DNA of 64,000 bases from Conoideocrella luteorostrata (GCA_032433595.1 JASWJB010000002.1:404927-468926), one strand, 5' to 3'; counted from the first letter of the stretch, positions 11,481 through 23,711 are shown. Notes: generated by a model not told the origin, from the letters alone. A program made the numbers and translations.

Positions 11481-14400
11481 CGCCGCAGACCCACGAAGCG
11501 CAGTTTCTAGATTGCTGTCGCAAGGGGAGCTCTTCTTGAGGGACATTGCGGTCATAATATTATTGGCTTGCTCCTCGCGGATGATGGGATGCAACTCATC
11601 GGTGAGGTACAGAATGCACCATTTCTCGCTCGATCGCTCGATCACTTTCGCGGCAAAGGGAGAGGGTTCATTGAAGCTGTGACACAGGGTCAAAGACGGT
11701 CGGAATCTGGATGTAACAATCGATCGAACGAAGATGGGGACATGTAGGCAAAGCCAGCGCTATTCCGAGTTGCATGGAAGCTTCTCCCAGCCAGTCCATG
11801 CATGACATGGGACAGATTCGGATGATTCGGGGGACAAGTATGGAGCAGATGTCACGGAGGTGGGATTTGAGCGACAGTCAAGGGCGGAAAATAGTACTAG
11901 GAGACTAGACTCTGCCAGATCCAATCAATCGACTTCGCGACAACACACAGGACAATTGAGGTTTACTAATGGAAATTACATCATAAGATGCTTCTTTGGA
12001 AATATTTTTTTTTTTTGGTGTTGTTCGCTTTTCCTGGTGCTTACGTGGTGATCGCTGCGCCCTCTGTAGATCTTGGTAGTATTACAGCAGGGGTAGCATC
12101 GACGCAGGAATGCTTCCGCCTGCGTCTTCGCACAGCCAATAAAAATATAGGGGCTTGATAGGGAAGTACTACGGTACGGACGGGCCCTTTATGGCGTCAA
12201 CATAATTTCGCGTCAGCTCCCTCTTTTTCCCGCAGGGCTTGCAAGCCAGCTCGGCGGCCATCTCAGCTGAGGATCTGCCTGTTGGGACTAGCCGGTCTCA
12301 TTGTGGTCTCAAGGTAACCTCGGAGTACGGAGTAGTAGACTTCGCTGCTGGTGAATAAACAAGGGTAGGCGTGCGACAAGTTCCGCTAGATTCCTTCCCT
12401 GTAATCGTGTCGGCACTGTTTTTGTCAATTCTCGCGATCGGCGCCGGTCATAACACGGTCAGCTTCGTCGATTTGCTCGTCCATCACATCGGCATGCGTT
12501 GTTACTAGCCAGTTTGGCAGCTGTACAAGGTCTTGAAGATGAGACAAAGTGTAACCCCGGGCTGATGAACGAGGCTGCACCAGTTTGCCATGGGTTGCGA
12601 CGAGGCACTTGCGGAAGACTCGTGTCAACGCGTCTAGCCAAAAACAACTGCCGGCACCATGCAGGGGACCGAACACGGTGTCTTGGATGCATTATCTCGC
12701 GCCACCGTAATGCAGATTAACATCGTGCTTGAAAAACTTGACAGGGCATTTTTTTGAGCGATTGGTCGCCACATTTGTGTACCCGACCTTACGTGTAAGT
12801 GCTTGCCGGATTGTTCATCTATGCTTGGCACTGCTTCTCTAAATTTGGAACACAGAGGGAACCGAATGCGAAACTAGAGCATAGAAGAATCCATTTTCGT
12901 TGATGCAGCTAAATAGACCGGCATGGGGCTGGGTAGCACACAGACGACGGTCGAGGAAGCAGGCAGAATGGAATGTGAAAAAGGTTGGAATTTTTACAAA
13001 TTTTGGAAACGGTCACAATGGATTCTCAACATGCGCAGTTAAGATGAAGCTCAGTAGTGCCAATGTCCCTCATTGTAAATATGTTTGATTAAGCTATGGG
13101 ACTTTAGTTCTGAGGACATTTTGTTCGAGTGGCATTGTTCATAGCATCTTGATGCGCTATTGCCTGGTAGCTTGATCATCACTCTCAACAAGACTAAAGC
13201 TCCTTCAGTCGCTGAATAGTAAGTACCTCCGGAAGCAAGGCATGATTTGGAAAGTGAGTGCGTCCTGTCAGGTCTCTTGGAGACACCATCTGCCCGCTAG
13301 AGCTATGCTAGAACAACGACAAACGTTGTTGGGCCGGGTACAAAGCGAGGATGCAAAGTTCTTTATTTCTAGTCTTTTTCTCTGGTCTTAATCTTGCAGC
13401 TTTACGAACTTTTTTATTTGGATTTTTCGTCACTCATGCACTACTCTCAATTCATAAGTTTACATTACTGAGGCTAGCTTTGCCAGGCCTGAGAACGTTG
13501 ACGAACAGTTCGATTTGCAGCTTTCTATCATAGATGGTTAAACTAGTCATCGTCTACGAGTGAAAGCCCATCCGAGCCTACAGCACAGTTGAGTAGCAGC
13601 CGTAATGCCTTATACGACACTCCTGTATTTACCTGCTTCATCGAGTCAGGCTTTGTGTCCTGGGACTTGGTACGCAACCATCTTCTGCAACTGAATCCTT
13701 GATCACTAGACGTTGCGTCGGTTTCTCCAAATTCTGACGGGGAGCAGTCGGTTTGCAGGGTGTCTCTCAATGCGATAACGGTTAGCAAGCTGGAATCACG
13801 TCAGAACAGGATTCTGGGGCAGCCAAATGAGTCATACAAGCTAGTATTCGTATTTCTAGGGCTGCAGGACCCTTTGATTTCGGTGTTGGAACCAGCTGAC
13901 TTTGGGCTAGGAGAAGCGGGAGAGGACCGACCCTGGGCTGTGCAACGAATTTTGTGAGCATTCATTAGGCATACGATGCTTGAAGGTCGATTTAAGTCTT
14001 TAATAAAGGGGTGTGAACACAAATATAAGTGTCTCTAAGATTTCCAAAGATGCTTTAACAACGTCACTTCGGCATTCAGTAATGTCTGTGTACAGTTGAT
14101 TCGCAGGTTGATTTCCTGCGGATTCCTGGACTGCGTGGCCATGGCAGGTCATATAAAATTATTGGCCAGAATTGGAACAAAGAAGGACAGAGAGCACCGG
14201 TAGTAAATGACTAGTGGGACCTTGACATGATAATCGAATTTTGGTCAACAAACAGGCAGGTGAGTGTGCTATTAACCCAGGAACGCATTTTTCAGTGCTT
14301 ACACTAGCATTGATTCTAATATCATAGTAGTATCACAGTATGGTACCAGTAAACAGTCAACATAGTCAATACCAGCGTAGCATTTTAATCAGCGCCACTA

Positions 14401-15161
14401 GCAATGCTGCGTCGATCATTCTGTGGTGAAACACCAACTTGTCAAGCTGCTACTATTTCAGCCCGTATTGGTGCGCCCGCTATGTCTATCTCCTTGTGAT
14501 AAATCCAGAACCTGTCCAATTTAACCGGAGACTTCTTTTGCCTGGTACAAACTTGTAAGTCGAGTTTACTTTGAGGTGGGACGGTGATATGCGATGGTCG
14601 GATCAAAACTTGACTCGCGGACACTCCGAATTACGGTTGCGACTCTACTTCCTCGACTCATAACTGCGTTTCAGCGTTTTCAGCATCCCAAACCATAATT
14701 AATAATATACTATAAAGATGTTCAAAGAGGAGACAATGGTTGCCGGCATGCGTAAGCGTGTATCAGACATGGGGTAATAAGAAGTAGCTTGATGTCTCTT
14801 AGAAGCCAATAATTTGTCGGTCGATATCTTAGCAACATTCGCTTGTGTCTCATACGAAGAGTTTAGAAAGAGTTCTATCGGCTAAAGAAGCCCAAGACCA
14901 AAGACTAAAAAGCTCACAGCATTTCCAATAATAATAGGTAATATACAATGGACGCAAACACTACTCCAGACTGCTCACAGTGATGGAATATTAAGTTACT
15001 ACATTCTAGGTCTGTAATGACTTTTCTCTTCACACCACACCAGATACTATACCCAAAATTCTTAAGAGTATTACAGTATCTAGAATAAAGATTTATTAGA
15101 GGATAGTATTATAGGTATTCATACATATTTTTAAGTCCTTGCTTAGGAAAGTATAGCTATG
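11481..15161. other. gene-poor block
   Basis: Only short open frames without recognisable domains (for example 12425-12676 and 13543-13788 on the minus strand). From about 14.2 kb onward the sequence becomes AT-rich, which often marks degraded repeats in fungi. A T-run lies at about 12007-12016. I see no RNA gene. Confidence 0.55.
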
Positions 15162-15272
15162 CTGTGTGGGCGGAAATGAGTCTCTAGGGTGGCTAAAATA
15201 GGTTCAATCAAAGTCCAAAAATTCACGTGGAAATACCTCAGTCACCTTGGAGGTTCTTTTCCGCCCACACAG
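15162..15272. mobile_element. 111-bp MITE-like inverted-repeat element
   Basis: Perfect 15-bp terminal inverted repeats CTGTGTGGGCGGAAA (15162-15176) and its reverse complement (15258-15272) enclose 81 bp. Just inside them the next roughly 17 bases of each arm are also related and differ only by transitions, so the original inverted repeat was probably over 30 bp. There is no coding capacity. I could not find a clear target-site duplication. It lies about 540 bp from the broken end of the HR-PKS remnant. Confidence 0.5.
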
Positions 15273-15810
15273 TAGCAAAGGCGAAGATGCAGACACCACG
15301 TACTAGAATATAGCGACTTCCGTGACACACTCAAGAACTCACGGAATTTCTTATAAGACTAACTCAGAACCTTTTACAGAAAGTTGGGTACAATTAAGTA
15401 AGGAGCGATGGGGTTCTCATGCAGATACTCCGCAGCACATAGGGGTAATTATTAGAAATTGCGTTAATGTGTAACCCACTATGATTTTCTTAAGTCTCCA
15501 CATTTTTACTGGCATAAACTTGCAAAAGATTTCAATATAACTGCTATTTATTGCTGCTTAGACTATAATTCGAGATGAAGCTGCTGCTTTTTAATTCTCG
15601 TACATCGACTTCTTCGCTGTTATTTTAAATTGTCAGCAGATGCGCTTGACAGCTGGCCAACCCAGTTCCGATTCTTACCTGTAATATCTAGCGAAAATCG
15701 CCAGGCATTACATTTTTTCCTGGTATCTCTGCACGAGCTTCGCCTGGGCCGCTACACCAAGACCACGAATATTATCGGAGCGGGTAATTTCCAAAACTGT
15801 AAATTCTCAC

Positions 15811-18720
15811 CTTGAAGTTCAGACCAACAGCTTTGATTTGCATCTCTATTTCACCAGGAGCAACTGCCTCCGGGTGAGGTGGCACCTCATCCCAGAACAG
15901 TGTATCAGGGAGACCAGGTCGTCGTTGCTCAAGTTTTCCAACACTTGATACCTGAGATTCGTTCTGAGACAGCTCGTCTCTGACCTTAATGTAATGATAG
16001 CGACTGATGAGGCATCTTCCCTGTCGTACCGCCCATTCTGTGGTTGGATTAACGTCTGGCTCTTGAATTCGTTGTTCAAATTCATCTAACACCTCCACCA
16101 TGATATTTAGCGCATTCGTCCCAAAGTCATCTAGCTCCACAGTTGCAAAGTCTAGGCTCATCTCAGTGCGTATGACACGTGCAAGACCGTTTACCATCGC
16201 ATATCGTGGATCCTGGCAAGATATTTGAGCGGCTGCTGTAACCCACAGTAGACCAATGTCCGATCCTTCCAGTTGTGTCAGTAATTTCTGGAAGTCTTCA
16301 AACTGACTCCTATTCAAATCGTGGAAGAAAGGCCCATCCAAATCTAGGACAGAAAGCATATCCTGTTTGGGAAGTGGCTTGGTGCTATCTTCAATAGCGT
16401 GCAAGTCAACCGCGTAGCTCCGATCCTCCAAGAATGCCCCTATGCTACGAGCACGGGACTGATGGAGGGAGGAGTAGAGCAACGTGACGCGTTGATTGTT
16501 TGTGACTATGCTGGCACCAGGTCTGGCAATGATGTTATTGTTGAGGTAGCCATCATAGATGGCTCTGCAGTCGCTGAACCCAGCTTGCTTAAGCTCCGCA
16601 TCCCATCGTTCAAATGATACATAAGGCTGGGGATATCGATTATCGGCTTCGCCAAGCCACCAACCGGGAAGAATACCCATGACATAGTTGATCCACTTAG
16701 TTTCTAAATCCATACGTCAGAGGAAAAAGAAGAAGGCCGAATCATAGTGAATGACTTACTTGGTGCAAGCTCCTGGAGGAGCAATCGACCTTGCTGCGTA
16801 CATTTGCAAGAGTTTCTTGCAGCGATGGCGTTGCTTGTAGGACCTATCACATCAATACATGATAAGTGACTATTTCTATCAGTCCAACATGTATGAATAA
16901 CTTACATTACAGGCAATAATCAAGTCGTACGACTCTGCCTCATATCCTTGTTCAGTAGGATCTTTCGTTATGTCCAAGACCGAGTAGTTGATGGCAGAGT
17001 AATTTTCAAACCGCTTCTTAGCTGCGCAAAAGAACCCGGAACTCACGTCGGTATATGTATACGAGAAGTACATGCGCTCTCCATATGTTGATTTCGGCGC
17101 TGGCAAAACGGTTGCGGTAGTACCACCTGTTCCTGCGCCTATTTCAAGCACCCTGAGATTTGGTTTTCGATGAGCGATTAGGCCAAGGTAGGCGTTATAA
17201 TCTGTGTTTTGCATGAAATCGTAGAGTAAATGCAAAACATTGTCTTCCATTAGTAACCCCAATTCTTGAGTGTCGCCAGAGAAAATTTCAACACAGCTAT
17301 TTAAGATCCGGTACATTGCTGTAGCAGTCGCCGAGGCATCAGTCTGCTGTAGGACCGAATACATACTGTCCACAGCCCGTGATAGGTCAAAATCTGTGCC
17401 TTGAAACAATAGTTTGTCTTCAGCTTTGATTCCAGAATAGCCGCTAGCAGAAATATCTTTCGCTATAGATTGAAGCCAATTCTTGTATTGGGAAATGTGC
17501 TTTCTTGTTGGCACTAGATCTCGGATTTTTGCTGCAGTCATCAGCATACATGCCGCTGAGAACTTGTCTAGTAGCTCATGTACCTCACTTCGGTCTTTCG
17601 CCTGATAGATGAGATTCGAGACATCCTTAATGAGGTTGACATCCTCCCTCCACTCAAGCTCAACTGCAGCGTGCGGATCTTGACTTTGGTTATCTGACAT
17701 ATCAAGATTGTTTGACATTTGGAGGCCGACGATTTCAATACAAACTTGGTCTCCTGATATAGCTGTCACGTCACCTGACATGCCGTCTTTCAACCGTTCA
17801 TCTCCACGAGCTTCAATAGTTATCTTGTTTTCAACTGGCATGCTGACATAAATCTCTTCCATATAGGTCGGGATACCCATTTGCCGGAAACGACGCGTAA
17901 GTCCGTAATACATGGCTGGCGCGAGAGCTTGCATCAAGCAATCCATCGTTACGGGATGGACATTGTAGCACGACTCGCCATCACAAATATCATTCTCGAT
18001 GGTTGCCACCACTTTACGTTCCGTGGGGTGAGCGCTCATGTTAGTGAGACCCATAAACCTTGGACCGTAATCCAAGCCCATAACTTTCATCTTGTGATAC
18101 CACGAGCGCCGAGACAATGCCCTAGGTAGTGCCTGAATGCTACGAGGCGGGTGCTCTCTATCATTACCGGGAGATACCTGTCCGGCTATGTGCTTGATCC
18201 ACGACCCGTTGTTATACGAAAGCATAGTAAAATTGTACCACTTTGAATCCAATGACGTAGTCAGAGGCGCCTTGTGTAAGTGCGTAATAACCTCGGTATC
18301 CTGGCCTTGACGCATCACTAGTGCTGCCTTGATACTGACTCTCCGACAAGTAAACGCAGCCGAACCGGATAGTTGGCGTATTGCCTCTCCGGCCATGCAA
18401 ATATATCCCACACCGGGGAACACAACGTCTCCAGCAACTTCGTGCTCTCTGATCCACGGCCCAACATCGAGACGTAATATGTTTCTCCAGTTGGGGCTTT
18501 GATCGGTGCTTTCCAAAACCCGAGAACCCAGAAGATCGTGGTGTGGGAACTGCCGCAAGCGCCATTCTGCAGCCAGCCGACTTTCCAGCGAAAGAGGCTC
18601 TTCATAATGCCAAGGATATAAAGGAAGATCTGGCAGAAACTTTCCATGCTTAAAAATAGTTTGGAGATGGCGGAGTAGTGGCGTTGCTTGGAGATGTTGG
18701 GCTGTTGATGTCGTCGGCAC
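15811..18720 (-). pseudogene. highly reducing polyketide synthase remnant (DH - C-MeT - start of ER)
   Basis: The first exon (16906-18720) opens with the linker that normally follows the AT domain (LPDLPLYPWHYEEPLSLESR) and then the dehydratase hotdog fold with catalytic His in HHDLLGSRV and the GDVVFPGVGYI motif. Next comes a C-methyltransferase with SAM motif VLEIGAGTGG. Two introns of good form follow (16844-16905 and 16704-16759). Exon 15811-16703 carries the end of the MT region, the pseudo-KR-like linker and the start of an enoylreductase (AVGLNFK), where recognisable sequence stops. The KS and AT domains upstream, and the rest of ER, KR and ACP downstream, are absent; the frame has a TAG just upstream of 18720 and no ATG start. 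The short exon 16760-16843 needs a frame change to read LLLQELAP, so a small indel is also present. A functional HR-PKS has about 2300-2600 residues; under 1000 remain. It is divergent from the type III PKS gene. Confidence 0.88.
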
Positions 18721-19048
18721 GATCCCAAGTGGCTAGAGGCTCAATGGCGTCCTTTGCGGACAAGATGTTCAAATTCATAGGGGTAGACATTGCGCTGGGG
18801 CGTGTGTGATCTTGGAATATTGTTGACTGCTAGGGTCGGCTCCTTTCTTCCCATAGTCTGTCTGTTCTGCGGTAATTGTAATTTTTACCATTTACAACAC
18901 AAAGGGGCGGTACCAGGGGCATTGCAGCACGTCACTCCCTTGATTGCTGTCCCCTCTCTCTCGACCTGACTACCATTTTGTTATTGTATCCAGCCCCGTC
19001 TTACTGTGATTCTTTAGCTGTTGATAGAAAGACGCTAACAGACGGGAG

Positions 19049-19095
19049 TCGGCAATCCGAACCGGTCCCCGTACAGTCGGCATTCGGACATCCGG
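19049..19095. promoter_or_regulatory. two palindromic TCGG-N4-CCG(A) sites in the divergent PKS promoter
   Basis: TCGGCAATCCGA is at 19049-19060 and TCGGACATCCGG at 19084-19095, 182-228 bp upstream of the type III PKS start and between two divergently arranged PKS genes. Inverted CGG triplets are the usual target of dimeric Zn2Cys6 regulators, one of which lies at 28574-30084. That this regulator binds here is inference. Confidence 0.55.
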
Positions 19096-19276
19096 CTAAG
19101 GCTAACAGGGAAGAGTAAGTAAGGCTGACGGAGAATTAAAAAAGATAAGAACGGATTGTGTAGATACATGCACAAAGAATGTAGAAGTATAACAAGATGC
19201 AACCTTAAATCAAAGTTGTTGCTGTCCAGCTCTACTAGGTCTCACAATCTTTACAACAAACCAGCATTGGCCAGAA

Positions 19277-20577
19277 ATGAGACCCGACGTGCCAAGCTCA
19301 CTTGGGGTTCAATATCCAGCCTATAAGCTCGGTCCGGAGAAGTTGGATCAGTTTGCTCAACGGTTTTACGACGTCAATGCCCCTGGGTAAGTGCGCGTTC
19401 TGACCCATTGCTGATCTCGTCGTTTCGTATAGTTACTCAGATCAAACCACACTGTTATCTAGGTTGCAGAAGCTCCTGCAAATTAACCGCTCAACAGGCA
19501 TAGAAAAAAGGTCTGCTATCCGAGCTTATGAGTCAGGTTTTGCAGCCCAATCCAAGGCCCCAACTATTACCGATTTAGATGAGCTCTATCGCCAGGCAGG
19601 CGTCGACTTGGCCGCCCAGGCTTGCAGGAAAGCACTACGAGCATCTAACATTCATGGCTCGCAAATAACACATACAATTGGTGTTACTTGCACGAACCAA
19701 GGCAGTCCTGGATACGATCTACTGGTGGACCGCAAGCTGGGCCTTTCGCCCACCGTGGATCGCATGCTGCTTCATGGGGTGGGATGCGCGGGTGGCCTTT
19801 CCATCATGCGAGCAGCCGCGCAGGTTGCTACTTTGAGAAAAAAGTCAGCGAGAATTCTGGCTTTTGCCTGCGAGCTGTGCACGCCTAACGTCCGTCATGA
19901 CTTGGCTGAGGCAGAGAGCTGCAAGGACCCGGGCAACATCACAATCGCTGCTGCACTGTTTTCGGATTCTGCGGCTGCTTTTGTATTATGCAATGAGTAC
20001 GCGATACTTGAATGTGATTATGAAGTCAAACCGCTTCTTGAGCTCGTTGAATGGGGTAATGCGACCATCCCAGATACCCTTCAGCACATGGCCTTTTATA
20101 CCAGCATCGATGGTTCGTACAGGGTCAACCATTTGCATGCATGAAACATCCGAAAAGCAAGTACTGATGAGATGGTGTTTAGGTTTCCGCACTGCGTTGA
20201 CAAGAAATGTGCCAGAGTATGTAAAAGACGCTATTCTGCCAATGTTTGAGAAGCTGGTACCCTCTTACATGGCACAGTTGGGACTCGATTCCAGCAGAGT
20301 CTTAACAACCGACGACTTCAGCTGGGCTTTACATCCTGGCGGAGAAGCTATAATCGATGGCGCAAGAGACACTGTCGGCCTCAGCGACAAGCAACTGCAA
20401 GCCAGTCGGGAGATATACCGCACTCATGGCAACTCATCGAGCCCTACTGTTCTGGTAGTCCTAGACCGAATCCGTAGTGCAGAGAAAACGAGAGATCACG
20501 TCGTAGCCACTTCATTTGGTCCGGGTCTGGCAATAGAAATGGCCATGTTGAGGTGGTGTGAAAGAGAAGACGAGTGA
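19277..20577 (+). CDS. type III polyketide synthase (chalcone synthase family)
   Basis: Three exons, 19277-19386, 19463-20112 and 20183-20577, with introns of 76 and 70 bp (donors GTAAGT and GTTCGT), encode 384 residues, close to the usual 380-400. The thiolase-fold signatures are present: the nucleophile Cys145 in HGVGCAGG, His304 in [10 protein letters not shown], Asn337 in HGNSSSP, and the C-terminal loop SFGPGLAIE. These form the Cys-His-Asn triad that loads an acyl starter, decarboxylates malonyl-CoA and drives extension. Fungal members take long acyl starters and make alkylpyrones, resorcinols or resorcylic acids. The neighbours are an HR-PKS remnant (divergent) and a P450, so the starter may once have come from the HR-PKS. 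The start is the only ATG giving the conserved N-terminus. No lesion is seen, unlike most neighbours. Confidence 0.88.
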
Positions 20578-20894
20578 TCTTTCTAAACTTGGAGACTGCT
20601 CAGAACAATGGTGAAAGTACCGCTAACGAGCAGATATAGGTTTTATTTATTTTTAGTATCTACTCATGTAGGGATAAGAATTATCAATTTGTAGGCCCTC
20701 AATATGTTCGTGCCCGAGCAAAACCTGCGGTCGATATCAACCCCAGACAGCATATTGCGTGCAAAACAAGATGTAAGAGCGGCGACGTGAATAAACAAAT
20801 TTTCAACGGCCCGAGCCGTAAAATTCTAAGCACAGCTCGAATAATAGGACCTATGTGATAGATGGCCAGAGCAAGCGCAATCTGGCCTTCCAAG

Positions 20895-21104
20895 ACTGCT
20901 ATTATTGGAATCTTGCCGCCAAGCACACAACGAGAGCACGGAGCGAGTCACGTGGTCACCTTTCGGCCACCCTATTTATACGAATATCGTAGGCATCGTA
21001 TCTTGACTTGTTTTTCCCCTCTTAGATAGACAGAGATTATTATTGAATATATTGCATTTGAAGCTGATGATCTATATCATTGCACAACCCTGTGCAACCC
21101 ACAG
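20895..21104 (+). repeat. inverted duplicate of P450 3' end, arm A
   Basis: This stretch matches, on the opposite strand, the end of the P450 gene and its 3' flank at 21844-22046. Shared blocks include TTGCCGCCAAGCAC (arm B ATCGCCGCCAAGCAC), TCACGTGGTCACC, TATTGAATATATTGCATTTG and TTGCACAACCCTGTGCAACC. Arms differ by many substitutions and small indels, so the copy is old. It is non-functional as coding sequence. Confidence 0.82.
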
Positions 21105-21487
21105 CTATCCCGATATCTGAGTCACCCGTAGGGACACGTCGATGGAGCAGCGCAACAACGATCAAGTTGGTAACCAGTAGTAGCAGCCCATATTGTCGAA
21201 TAACTGCGTGCGCGCCCACGGTTGAGGTCTATCAAGGGTTGAGGACGGCGCTATAATAAATCCGATAATGGCTGGGGTTTCAATAAGAAGGTGCATGACA
21301 AAGCCGCTGTTTTTGTAACGGGCCGCCATCGTTCAAAAGGAGGACTAGATACGATCATATACTCAATATATGAACCTATTAATGAATTACTGTAACTAAA
21401 GGAAGCATGCACTCTTGTTAACACTTCCTAGGGGCATGCATTTTATATGGACCCCTGATTGTCCGATTGGTCCGACACCCGGCAGAC

Positions 21488-21499
21488 CCGGACATCCGA
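21488..21499. promoter_or_regulatory. CCGGACATCCGA, CGG-N4-CCG site
   Basis: It contains the same 10-mer CGGACATCCG found at 19085 and, inverted, at 23886. It lies between the convergent type III PKS and P450 genes, inside the spacer of the inverted duplication, so it is not in an obvious promoter. It may have been carried there by rearrangement. Confidence 0.35.
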
Positions 21500-21843
21500 C
21501 GATGGATTTAAGTTTCTTACGAACATGAATAGCTATTCTTTAGGCTTTGAAGCGAGATAATACGATTACAGGTTCCGTTTGGCGGGAAACTACGCGATTA
21601 GCGCTTCAGCGCGTACTACTAGTAGTATACTCAAAACTCCTTGAAAAAGTTGACCATCGAGGCTCACATCGACAATACGTGGTGGGTAGCTCGCTTGATA
21701 TGTGGACTTATCGTGGCAAATTGAACAAATATAACGATATTCTACTTTGTCAAGCCCACCCACACTCCCTGCGCAACGGAACAAGTCAAAGTCAAGTCTT
21801 CCGTCCAAGGTTTACCGTCATCTCGGCTCTCGATAGTCGAATA

Positions 21844-22046
21844 CTGTGGGTTGCACAGGGTTGTGCAATGATCATGATCATCGGCTTCAAATGCAATATA
21901 TTCAATAGTAGTCGGGTTCGTTATCTAAGAAGAAGAAAAGAAGTCATAGTGGAAGGCGCGGTATCGCCGTATAAATATCGTGGCTTGAAGGTGACCACGT
22001 GACAGGCTTTGTGGTGCTTGGCGGCGATATTCCAACAAATACTGCT
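21844..22046 (-). repeat. inverted duplicate of P450 3' end, arm B
   Basis: This is the partner of 20895-21104, separated from it by about 740 bp. It covers the last exon of the P450 (about 40 codons and the stop) plus about 80 bp downstream. Confidence 0.82.
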
Positions 22047-23711
22047 GGAGTAGTCGCACAAGTACATAACTTGTCTCGACTGTTGCGAATTGTTGACCTG
22101 CCGGTTTTTTTTTTTTTTTCGTTTTAGCTCAATTCTGTCTGAGATGTGTAGCAGAAGTTGGAGCAAGTAAAACATACCAGGACAAATCCTCTGCCCCGCA
22201 TTGAAGGGAAGATACTCAAACGTAGGTCGAGCCTTCTCCCAGCGTTCTGGGCAAAACTGGTGGGCATCCGAACCCCAGATATCCTCTCTTCTGTGCATTG
22301 AAAAAACCTGATAGACTATAAGCTGCCCTGCGCGGATGAAAATCGGGCTCATGCCATCTTTGCCACCACCCCGTGGCAGGACGGTATCCCTTTTTGCTAC
22401 CCTCGTGTTGAGTGGCACCGGAGGATACATTCGTAGCGTCTCTTTTATAATTCGATTTAACCAGGTCATATGCTTGAGATCTTCAAATGTCGGTAAGCGA
22501 CCATTCAGTTGGTCTTGTACCTCCTGACGCAGCTTCGCCTGATATTCTGGTCGTCTCGCGAGTTCAAACACTGCTGCGCTCATAAGACAGGCCGATGAGT
22601 CTCTGGCAGCGACCACTAAAGATCATGATGGTAAGCTACAGAGATTTCCAGGGCGGATAAAAATGTTGAGTGTCGGTTCTTACGAGTGTTCAAAGCTTGA
22701 TCACGGATCTCTTTAGCCCCAACACCATCTCGAGCGAGTGCATTTAAGAACGTATAGCGCTCTTCACCTTCCTCAACCTGGCCTTCTGCAAGCCCTTGTG
22801 CACCTCCTCTTTCTTTATGCCAGGTGCGAGCGTCATCGATCACTTTCGCAACAATATTATCGACGTAGTCGTGCACATACCTGCATGCCTCAGAGTATTC
22901 GCGGTCAATATAGAATCTTGCAAACTTGCCCAGTCGAATTCTCTGAGCGATACCACTGGTACCCTTGTCATATGCCCAAGCGAATCTTTCCGCCACTGAG
23001 TCCGCACTGGGTTGCACGAGGTTGCTCGAGTAACCCAACAGCATTTCGGTGCCCGTATCCATCGTCTGCAGGGTTAGAGAAATTATCAAAGTCAGTGGTC
23101 ATTGGACGTATAGAGGCGTATTCAGTTTTGACCTAACAAAGCGGAACGCGCGTTCCTGAAAGTCGAATACAGTTCCGTCAGCCGGCATGTGGTCTAGCAG
23201 ATGCTGGAAATGCGTCTCGAACAAATCCAAATTGGCAACTTGTTTGCGTGTAAAGTTCGGCTTCACAAGCGCACGACCATATTCCCAGTCGTGTCCGTCC
23301 GCATTGAATACGCCTATTCCCAGCAATTCTTTGGAATTATCTCGTCGTCGTTGTCCAACCTCAAAGTCATCGAACTTGGTGACAAGAACAGCCTGAATGT
23401 TTTTAGGCTCGTTTGTGAAAAATCACGTAGTCGCCCATTAAGTTCGTGCCAAAGGTACTCCCGACTTGTTGGAACCACTTCTGGTACATTTCCAGTTCCT
23501 GTTTTCGTTCTCCTGCCTCATTGAGTTCCCAGAAGCGATCCAGTCCGAGTATTGGGTCCTTTTGCGGCGACAGCCGGAGACGTCGTCAGCCATGCTTGCT
23601 TTTGAATCGTTGATAGCGCACGTACCAAGAGATATACTGCCATGAGTAGTAAGAGAGAAGGAGACCGACAGCAGCACTGCCGAGGCTAATAAAGTCGTGG
23701 CATCTGACCAT
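21925..23711 (-). pseudogene. cytochrome P450, CYP52-like, with stop and frameshift
   Basis: A membrane anchor (residues about 8-24) is followed by a P450 of the fatty-acid/alkane-hydroxylase (CYP52-like) type. Exons can be traced as 23138-23711, 22684-23065, 22615 down to 22178, and 22097 down to 21925, with good splice sites. Visible motifs are the I-helix AARDSSA (usually AGRDTT), ExxR in [15 protein letters not shown], and the heme loop [11 protein letters not shown] with its Cys ligand. Lesions are a TGA at 23586-23588 after KSKHG where a Cys is usual, and a one-base excess in the T5 run (A-run 23418-23422 on the plus strand) that shifts the frame before the [10 protein letters not shown] region. 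The C-terminus also lacks the usual last 40 or so residues and ends in FFSSS. The role would be oxidation of a polyketide chain. The gene is convergent with the type III PKS and divergent from the MFS gene. Confidence 0.82.

Noticed and set aside
23536..23654. TGA in the P450 explained by an intron from GTACGT to CAAAAG
   Set aside because: That intron would remove the WYVRYQRFKSKHG region, which is conserved in position in this P450 type, so a nonsense change is more likely.
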